A DNA stretch of 33,031 nucleotides, from assembly GCA_016874535.1 (NCBI GenBank), contig VGUA01000023.1, positions 1-33,031 of the forward strand, given 5' to 3'. This document shows, in pieces, positions 27,233 to 33,031 of this stretch; position 1 is the stretch's first letter, and each line of letters opens with the position of its first letter. The DNA is from Gammaproteobacteria bacterium. GTDB lineage: Bacteria; Pseudomonadota; Gammaproteobacteria; Ga0077536. Both the position numbers and the translations under genes were made by a program. A model generated the notes under the pieces. That model had not been told where the DNA came from and made no database searches. It worked only from the letters and a program-made list of their open reading frames with translations.

Positions 27233-28207
27233 TTACTGGCCGGGAGTCTGTGGGGGATCGAACGGCCTTTCGAGGAGGCCTCGTGCCCGCAACCACGCCT
27301 CCAGCAAGTCCGGCCAGGCGTCCAGCGCAGGTTCGCCCAGGCCCAGCGCGCTGCCATGGGGCCCCTCAGCAAAGAGATGCATTTCCACCGGCACCTTGGC
27401 CTCCACCAACCTGGAGTAAAAGCTCACGCTGCCTTCCACGGGCGCCAGTAGATCATTGGTGGTGTGATAGATGAACGCAGGTGGGGTGGCGGCACCCACG
27501 TGCTCGATCGGTGAGAACTGCGTGAACGACTCGCAGTGGGCAGCATCGAATTTTAGCTCCTCGCAGTAGGAGATCCTGTCCGCAGGAGTCTTGTCCCGCA
27601 TCGCATTCAGCCAGGGATAACCCAGCACCATGAAATCCGGGCGGCTGCTGACCCGCTCGATGGGATCACTGGCTTTGGGGTTTCCATGATCGAACACAGT
27701 CCCCGCGGTGGCCGTGAGATGACCGCCGGCAGAAAACCCAACCATGCCTATCCTGTCGGGCAGCAGACCGAACTCATCGGCTCGCGCCCGCAGAAACCGA
27801 ATCGCGCGTTGCGCATCGAGAAGGGGCGTGGGGTAGGGATAAGTCTTGCCGTACCGGTAGCGCAGCACGAAGGCTGACATGCCGCGGGCGGCGAACCAGT
27901 CCGCCACCTGACGGCCTTCGAGATTGGACCACAAGCTCACATACGCGCCGCCCGGCGCGACGATAACGGCTAAACCATTGGCCGTGCTGTGATGGGGCTT
28001 GAACCAGGTGAGCGTGGGGATATCCAGTTCCCCTTGGCCCTCTGCATCAGGTGCGTCGCCCTCCCATAGCCGGTAGATGGCTGTCGCCATGAACCGGTCT
28101 TCCTGCATCAGGCCAGGCGCGGTGGCAGTCAGCGAGGGCTGCGCCACCTCCGCAGGAGCTGTTACCCCGACCACAAGCAGGCTCGCAAACAGCGGGATTC
28201 TCTTCAT
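27233..28207 (-). CDS. Exported alpha/beta hydrolase
   Basis: This 324-residue protein begins MKRIPLFASLLVVGVTAPAEVA, a probable signal peptide. It has the oxyanion region VIVAPGGAYVSLW, the nucleophile elbow GFSAGGH (Ser159) and a late catalytic His in EGPHGSALG. This is the BD-FAE/carboxylesterase-like branch, often acting as acetylxylan or other small-ester esterases and sometimes linked to polysaccharide use. The start was set at the ATG giving a signal peptide. It is the last of three minus-strand genes (carotenoid oxygenase, DUF1330 protein, hydrolase) with short gaps. The ester substrate is unknown. Confidence 0.85.
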   Translation of the reverse strand: MKRIPLFASLLVVGVTAPAEVAQPSLTATAPGLMQEDRFMATAIYRLWEGDAPDAEGQGELDIPTLTWFKPHHSTANGLAVIVAPGGAYVSLWSNLEGRQVADWFAARGMSAFVLRYRYGKTYPYPTPLLDAQRAIRFLRARADEFGLLPDRIGMVGFSAGGHLTATAGTVFDHGNPKASDPIERVSSRPDFMVLGYPWLNAMRDKTPADRISYCEELKFDAAHCESFTQFSPIEHVGAATPPAFIYHTTNDLLAPVEGSVSFYSRLVEAKVPVEMHLFAEGPHGSALGLGEPALDAWPDLLEAWLRARGLLERPFDPPQTPGQ

Positions 28208-28235
28208 GATGCGCGCCTGCTTGGGTGGCAAAGCT

Positions 28236-28526
28236 TCAAACGCCTTCCACGACCCTGAGATCGCGGGTGACGCCGTCCCCGAGCGCAGCGAGTGCTGCCT
28301 GATACCCCGGGCTGTCGTGGCAGGCAACAGCTTTTTCGAGGGATTCGAATTCCACGATCACCGTGCGCTGCAGGACGCCGGCTTCATAGGCCTTCGCCGC
28401 CATGCCCCTTGCGATGAATTTGCCACCCGCCTCCTGCACCGCGGGCAGGGCAAGCTTGGCATAGGCCGCCAGTTTGTTTTCGTCGTGAACCGCATGATAG
28501 GCGCTGATCCAGTAGGCTTTGGGCAT
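28236..28526 (-). CDS. DUF1330 domain protein
   Basis: This small ferredoxin-like-fold protein of 96 residues belongs to the dimeric alpha-beta barrel group: MPKAYWISAYHAVHD at the start, GGKFIARG in the middle, VIVEFESLEKAVACHDSPGYQ near the end. Members are related to monooxygenase-like and EthD-like dimeric proteins, but no reaction is established for DUF1330. GGGGAG precedes the ATG at 28526, which fixes the start. It lies between the carotenoid oxygenase and hydrolase genes in the same direction, so a role in the same pathway is likely. Confidence 0.88.
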   Translation of the reverse strand: MPKAYWISAYHAVHDENKLAAYAKLALPAVQEAGGKFIARGMAAKAYEAGVLQRTVIVEFESLEKAVACHDSPGYQAALAALGDGVTRDLRVVEGV

Positions 28527-28641
28527 GACCCGACTCCCCTCTTTGTGCTTGATGAAGAGGGGCAAGCATAGCGGGCTGTAGCCGGGGAGCGAAGGCTGGC
28601 GTGAGCAAAATGTCCCCGCCAAGTCTCTGCGCAGGCTCGAC

Positions 28642-30087
28642 TCAGGGGCTCACGGGATCCGGCAGCCAGTTGCCATGAAAGCCGGGCGGGATGCGATGCG
28701 GAAGATGAACACAGGCCACCGGTGGTGCGCTCATGTCCGCCGCGTCAAGGATTACGAGCGCGCTCGTCTCTGCAGCGGTATTGATGACATAGCCCATCAG
28801 CCAGCCATCACCTTCGCCGGCATCGCGGCTGCGCGGAACAAATACAAATTCACCGCGGACGTGGCCAGGCCCAAAGTCATGGGACGTGCGGGTGCCGGCA
28901 AGAAGATCGTGGCGATAGAGAGGCGCCTCGCCGAGAAAATCCTCGGGCGGCGTGGTCGGTAGTCCCATGGACCAGGCATAGCGATATGGCTGGCCCAGGA
29001 AACGCTCGTCCATGCGCGGGAACTCCTGAGGCGTGGCATCCAAGGTCTGTCGCTCGACGCGGCGGGTGGCAGGATCGATCGTCCAGCGTTCCAGACCCAG
29101 CGGGCGACCGTTGGGGCCATCATTGCCTTGCGCGAACATGGTCTCATGCACCACCGCATCGACGATCACCTTGCCATCCGTGGTATCGAAGGCATTTGCG
29201 GTATGAAACACATAGCAAGGTGGGACATCGCACCACACGATATCCGCAGCCTTGCCCTCCCTGGGCAATAGCCCGACGCGTGCCCGATGTTCAGGATTCC
29301 AAGCATATGGAAAGCGCTCCCCCGCAATCTGCGCAGTCATCGAAAAAGTCACGGGCAGGTCAAACACCAGCACGTGGCGCGCAGTGATTGCGCACTCATG
29401 GATGGAGGGGCCATGGCTCACTGGTATAGGCTCCTCCCGCAAAACCTTTCCGCTGGGGGACACCACGACATGCCAGGCGGTGTCATGCACCATCGCATCA
29501 TAGGTAATCGCGTGGAGTTCCCCGGTCACAGGATCTTCGTGCGGATGCGCGCTGAACGGCGCATGCAAGGTGCCGCCGAAATCGGTGTAGGCAACCGTGT
29601 CGAGCGTGTCGTCCAGTTCGGCGGGCAGGGAGCCCGCCTCCACCATGGCCAGGGTCCTCCCCGCAAGCTGGATGACGTTGGTGTTGACGAGGTCACTGGG
29701 TCCGCGTCGCGGGCCGGGCGCGGCGGCAGGGCCGCCTTGTGCTGCCAGCACATGGCTGCGGATGTACCGATTGCGATACCACAGGGCTTTGCCGCCCTGC
29801 AGCCTGATGCCGTGTGCCATGCCATCGCCCAGGAACCAGTGGTGCCCACGTGGATCCGGCCGGAAAGGGTTGGGGCCGATGCGCACATAGCGGCCCGAGA
29901 GCTCCGGGGGAATGGTGCCGGTCACATCGAGGTCTAGCAGGGTCAGCTCCTCGCGCATGGGCGCGTGGATGCCGTTTAGAAACGGGTGGCGTTCGCCAGG
30001 GTCCTGTCGGTCGCGGTTGAAATTGGCCAGCGCGATGACGCCTTTCGTCACCGCGCGTCGAATCACGGACTCGAGCGCGCTTGTCAT
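28642..30087 (-). CDS. Carotenoid/stilbene cleavage oxygenase (RPE65 family)
   Basis: This 481-residue protein shows the four iron-binding histidines of the family: His181 in [12 protein letters not shown], His230 in SIHECAIT, His295 in VFHTANAFD and His471 in GFHGNW. The N-terminus carries [13 protein letters not shown] and the [13 protein letters not shown] signature. The enzyme cleaves an alkene with Fe(II) and O2. Bacterial members act on apocarotenoids or on lignostilbene/resveratrol-like substrates, and sequence alone does not separate these. The aromatic catabolic genes elsewhere in the window make a stilbene substrate plausible. It is the first gene of a three-gene minus-strand unit and is divergent from the cyclase gene. 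Confidence 0.9.
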   Translation of the reverse strand: MTSALESVIRRAVTKGVIALANFNRDRQDPGERHPFLNGIHAPMREELTLLDLDVTGTIPPELSGRYVRIGPNPFRPDPRGHHWFLGDGMAHGIRLQGGKALWYRNRYIRSHVLAAQGGPAAAPGPRRGPSDLVNTNVIQLAGRTLAMVEAGSLPAELDDTLDTVAYTDFGGTLHAPFSAHPHEDPVTGELHAITYDAMVHDTAWHVVVSPSGKVLREEPIPVSHGPSIHECAITARHVLVFDLPVTFSMTAQIAGERFPYAWNPEHRARVGLLPREGKAADIVWCDVPPCYVFHTANAFDTTDGKVIVDAVVHETMFAQGNDGPNGRPLGLERWTIDPATRRVERQTLDATPQEFPRMDERFLGQPYRYAWSMGLPTTPPEDFLGEAPLYRHDLLAGTRTSHDFGPGHVRGEFVFVPRSRDAGEGDGWLMGYVINTAAETSALVILDAADMSAPPVACVHLPHRIPPGFHGNWLPDPVSP

Positions 30088-30240
30088 GGGCTGGGCCTCT
30101 GGTTAGTGTCCCCGACGCCAATATACCCCAGTGCGGCGCCGACTCACGCTGATTCGGTGAACTCCATGCCCGGTCATCGCCGGTCCTGGCCAGGCACCCG
30201 GAGGTTGAGCCTGCGCCAACGCCCTGAACGGAGATCCCGG

Positions 30241-31044
30241 ATGCCACGCCGCTTCGTCGATCTGTCCATCTACCTCGAGAACGATGTCCTGAGCGACCCG
30301 CCGGCTTTCGCGCCGAAAATCCAGTATTTCACGCATCAGGACTCGTTCGTGCAGATCGCGCCCTTCTTTCCCGGGCTGCGCAAGGAAGACCTGCCGGACG
30401 GCGAGGGCTGGGCGGTGGAGATGGTGCAGCTCAGCACGCACAACGGCACTCATCTCGACGCCCCTTATCACTTCCACAGCACGATGGATGCAGCGCAGGG
30501 TGACAGGAAGCCTGCCATTGCCATCGACGAGGTACCGCTGGAATGGTGCTTTCAGCCCGGCGTGAAGCTTGATTTCAGACATTTCGGGGATGGCTACGTG
30601 GTGACGGCGGAGGATGTGGAGGCCGAGTTGAAGCGCATCGGGCACACGCTGCAGCCGCTGGAGATAGTTGTCGTCAACACTCGGGCGGGCATGCGCTACG
30701 GGCAGCCGGACTACGTAAGTTCAGGCTGCGGAATGGGCTATGCGGCCACGCGATATCTGCTTGACCGCGGTGTGCGCCTCACGGGCACGGATGCGTGGAG
30801 CTGGGATGCGCCGTTCGTGCACACCGCCGAGAAGTACCGCGAGACGGGAGATGCGTCACTGATCTGGGAAGGCCACAAGGCGGGCCGTGACATTGGCTAT
30901 TGTCATCTTGAGAAGCTGCACAACCTGGAAGCACTGCCGGCAGATGGGTTCTACATCAGCTGTTTCCCGCACAAGATTCGCGGCGCTTCCGCGGGATGGA
31001 CGCGCGCGGTGGCCATCTTTGATGACGCCTTGATGGCGACTTGA
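30241..31044 (+). CDS. Metal-dependent cyclase/kynurenine formamidase family hydrolase
   Basis: This 267-residue protein has the family metal motif HNGTHLDAPYHFH (His67, His71, Asp73, His77) and a second region with GTDAWSWDAPF. Family members hydrolyse formamides (KynB), isatin or cyclic amides, usually with Zn or Mn. The ATG at 30241 begins the typical MPRRFVDLSIYLEND opening, and upstream codons are not conserved-looking. It is divergent from the carotenoid oxygenase gene across 153 bases, which should hold promoters for both, and ends at a terminator-like hairpin. The substrate is unknown; a role in aromatic or N-heterocycle degradation is inferred. Confidence 0.88.
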   Translation: MPRRFVDLSIYLENDVLSDPPAFAPKIQYFTHQDSFVQIAPFFPGLRKEDLPDGEGWAVEMVQLSTHNGTHLDAPYHFHSTMDAAQGDRKPAIAIDEVPLEWCFQPGVKLDFRHFGDGYVVTAEDVEAELKRIGHTLQPLEIVVVNTRAGMRYGQPDYVSSGCGMGYAATRYLLDRGVRLTGTDAWSWDAPFVHTAEKYRETGDASLIWEGHKAGRDIGYCHLEKLHNLEALPADGFYISCFPHKIRGASAGWTRAVAIFDDALMAT

Positions 31045-31077
31045 GAACAGACAACGCAGGAGAGCGCGCTGCGCCGG

Positions 31078-31117
31078 CTGAGCCGTGGAGGGCTTGCGCC
31101 ACTCCCGCGCGGCTCAG
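31078..31117. terminator. Hairpin between convergent genes
   Basis: CTGAGCCG (31078-31085) and CGGCTCAG (31110-31117) are exact complements, with an inner GGAG/CTCC pair (31087-31090 with 31102-31105). It separates the cyclase gene from the convergent outer-membrane channel gene and overlaps the latter's stop codon. No clear T-tract follows on either strand, so bidirectional termination is plausible but unproven. Confidence 0.45.
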
Positions 31118-32451
31118 TAGAAGTAATACACCGCCACTTCGAGGATGTGATAGTTCTCATCGTCGCCGATGGCCTCAATCGCCCCCTCGCCGGGGAACAT
31201 CACCGCCACGGCACCCGTCACAAATACCAGTGAGTTGGCCCACCAGTCGGCATACACGTTGATCTCGTCGCTGAAAGCACGGTCGCTGACGGGTGCGCCA
31301 AAGTAATTCGACTCCGCCAGATGGAACGAGCCGCCGATCGCACCTACCACGAGGTTGTCACGCGGGGTGGCGGCAAGATGCACCAGATGATTGCGTTGGT
31401 TGTTGTTGAACAGCAGCCAGCCGCCGGTGACCTCGCCCTGAAACCACGTGCCCCAGCCGCGTACATCGTTGCCATAGAAGAGCGGGTCGTAGTCCGCACG
31501 CACGTTGTCTGCAGGATCTCCATCGCCCGAGAAATACGCATAGCGATAGCTGAGGCGCGGGGACCACGGAAGATCGAAGTGATAGATCGTTTCCGCATAC
31601 CACGCGCTGGACTCAAAGGCACCAAAGCGACCTTCCCCACGCTGCTGCGTGGCCTCACCCCACAGGGCCACCTGTGGCGCAAATGGCCGGCGGTAGTCGT
31701 TGATGCGCACTGAGGACACATCCATGCCGTGCCGCGCGAGGAAAGTGGTGGGCGAGTCGGCGTCCAGAATGTGGAAATGGAGCAGGCCTGCATGACCCTG
31801 CTTCTCGAAATGGTATTCGAGATTGGCACCGGCGAATGCCGGTTCGTCGTTGTCCGGATCCGCTTCCAGGAAGAACAGATCAGCATGCACCGCGCGATAG
31901 TCGATCCGGGCCAGCAAGGTGCGTTGGAAAGCCTGGCGTGGCACCAGCCACACGCCTCCATCGTCGCCGGCATCGACGTTGCCGTCATCGATGATGAAGC
32001 CGTCGCCAATGTTGAGCGCCTGCCGCCCCACGGAGAGGTCGATCACGGGCAGCGACGTATCGTCCGCCGAATCACCCGAGCGCCAGCCGACAACCAAGGT
32101 CTCGACATCCCAACTACCGTCCCCACCCGTGGTGAACCCGGTGGGGTCCCCATCCCCGAACGTGATGGTGCCAACCGCTGAGACCTCGCCGTACCATTGG
32201 CCGGCAGTACCCTTGACGATGGGCTGCACGAACATCTCGCCCCAGGTCGGGTCGCCGTCAAAGGTGCCGGTGTTGCGATCGAATCGCCCGCGCCCGAGAT
32301 TGGCGCCATCCATCGTGACCCCGACCGTGGCCGCATTGACCCGCGCGGTGATCTCACTGTCGGGGCTGGGCGCATGGCGCCATTCCGCCTCTGCACATGG
32401 CAGTGCCAAGGCACCGGCCAGTGTCATGCAAAAAGAACGAAGGTCTCGCAC
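31114..32451 (-). CDS. Alginate-export-type outer-membrane channel
   Basis: This 445-residue protein starts at GTG 32451, chosen because it gives a full signal peptide (basic RDLR, hydrophobic core, cleavage near CAEA) and has AGGAG ten bases upstream; ATG 32427 is the alternative. It shows repeated amphipathic strands, the segment DLSVGRQALNIGDGFIIDDG and a C-terminal YYFY ending, the pattern of AlgE-like alginate-export barrels. The AlgE biosynthetic genes are absent, and many proteins of this family are general porins for organic solutes. I infer uptake or export of the compounds handled by neighbouring catabolic genes. Confidence 0.8.
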   Translation of the reverse strand: MRDLRSFCMTLAGALALPCAEAEWRHAPSPDSEITARVNAATVGVTMDGANLGRGRFDRNTGTFDGDPTWGEMFVQPIVKGTAGQWYGEVSAVGTITFGDGDPTGFTTGGDGSWDVETLVVGWRSGDSADDTSLPVIDLSVGRQALNIGDGFIIDDGNVDAGDDGGVWLVPRQAFQRTLLARIDYRAVHADLFFLEADPDNDEPAFAGANLEYHFEKQGHAGLLHFHILDADSPTTFLARHGMDVSSVRINDYRRPFAPQVALWGEATQQRGEGRFGAFESSAWYAETIYHFDLPWSPRLSYRYAYFSGDGDPADNVRADYDPLFYGNDVRGWGTWFQGEVTGGWLLFNNNQRNHLVHLAATPRDNLVVGAIGGSFHLAESNYFGAPVSDRAFSDEINVYADWWANSLVFVTGAVAVMFPGEGAIEAIGDDENYHILEVAVYYFY

Positions 32452-33031
32452 GCTGCGGAAGCTCCTGTTTCGTTCCGATCTGTGCACCCGCCGTGAGTGC
32501 ACGGCGAGATCTGTGGAAGGGACAATGAGGCCTCTGGCCTGCTGGGTTATGGGGGGGCTGAGGCTTTCCGGCGGCAGAGCATAGCGCGTCCGAACGGCAT
32601 TTGGTTGACACGCGGTCGGGAATTGGGGCTCCATGCGAACCAATCAAAAATCCTACCCTTTGGGCGTGGGGCCTGTCGTCGAGCGAGTCCATCCACTGTC
32701 CACTCGCCGGCGCCGACTGGAAGCTTCACAGCCAAGCGAGCGCACACCAACTACGAGCGGGCCAAGTCCTCCAGAGCTGGCGGCAACCTGTTCGATGGGA
32801 CTATTTCCCCTGTCGCAGGCACGTTCACGTTCAACACAACCCTGTGTGGCGGGACCGTCACTTTTGCTGAAAGAACCTACGCCTACACTTCAGCGAGTAG
32901 CGGCGCGAAGTTGACTTTCATTTATTGGACAAGCGGTGCGAGATTAGAGATCTTCAACTTCGTCCTAGATAAGGCTTAGTCAATGGGATGCGCACCTTCC
33001 ACCCTCATCGCGTCTAGGACCGGTGCGTCCT
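32452..33031. other. Region without a confident gene; possible gene remnant
   Basis: This stretch should contain the promoter of the minus-strand channel gene. A plus-strand frame opened by GTG 32497 runs to TAG 32977. Its first half looks like noise, but the end (about 32796-32976) reads as a beta-rich tail with GTISPVAGTFTFNTT and SGARLEIFNFVLD, has visibly lower G+C than the rest of the window and remains open past the TAG to the window end. It could be the 3' part of a decayed or imported gene. I recognise no family. Confidence 0.3.

Overview
The window is GC-rich DNA, about 60 % G+C by eye, packed with bacterial genes and few long gaps. Outer-membrane beta-barrel proteins, multiheme c-type cytochromes, a HigBA module, paired acyl-CoA dehydrogenases and TGA-dominated stop codons point to a Gram-negative proteobacterium. 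A beta- or gammaproteobacterium seems most likely, but this is inference and no marker gene in the window fixes the lineage. I saw no rRNA, tRNA, insertion sequence, prophage or CRISPR array.

Region 1 (1-9373) is the most unusual part. A beta-barrel outer-membrane protein, cut off by the window edge, is followed by a decaheme cytochrome with a C-terminal LVIVD-type propeller and then by a pentaheme c554-like cytochrome. The last gene is a fused NAD(P)H/FAD reductase with two cyclic-nucleotide-binding domains and a four-cluster ferredoxin domain. The genes overlap or nearly touch, and a hairpin plus T-tract closes the unit. Together they read as a candidate electron conduit from cytoplasmic NAD(P)H to the cell surface, possibly gated by a cyclic nucleotide.

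Region 2 (9404-17772) carries aromatic and acyl-CoA metabolism: a carboxymuconolactone decarboxylase-like protein, a LigB-type extradiol dioxygenase and a 4-hydroxybenzoate hydroxylase (pobA) broken by one in-frame TAG. An NfeD/SPFH membrane pair follows. Next come two paralogous acyl-CoA dehydrogenases flanking a methyltransferase/pyruvyltransferase fusion gene, which is also broken by one in-frame TAG. An HNH protein ends the region.

Region 3 (17769-21902, minus strand) holds a nitroreductase, a two-helix membrane protein fused to half of an AraC DNA-binding domain, a periplasmic YceI protein, a DODA-type dioxygenase and a class III aminotransferase.

Region 4 (22007-27219, plus strand) begins with a HigBA toxin-antitoxin pair and its inverted-repeat operator. 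A run of amidase, beta-hydroxyacid dehydrogenase, FAD monooxygenase (2,6-dihydroxypyridine hydroxylase-like) and two-domain sulfurtransferase follows and looks like a catabolic operon of unknown substrate.

Region 5 (27233-32451) has a secreted alpha/beta hydrolase, a DUF1330 protein and a carotenoid/stilbene cleavage oxygenase on the minus strand. A metal-dependent cyclase lies on the plus strand, and an alginate-export-type outer-membrane channel on the minus strand. The final 580 bases hold no confident gene.
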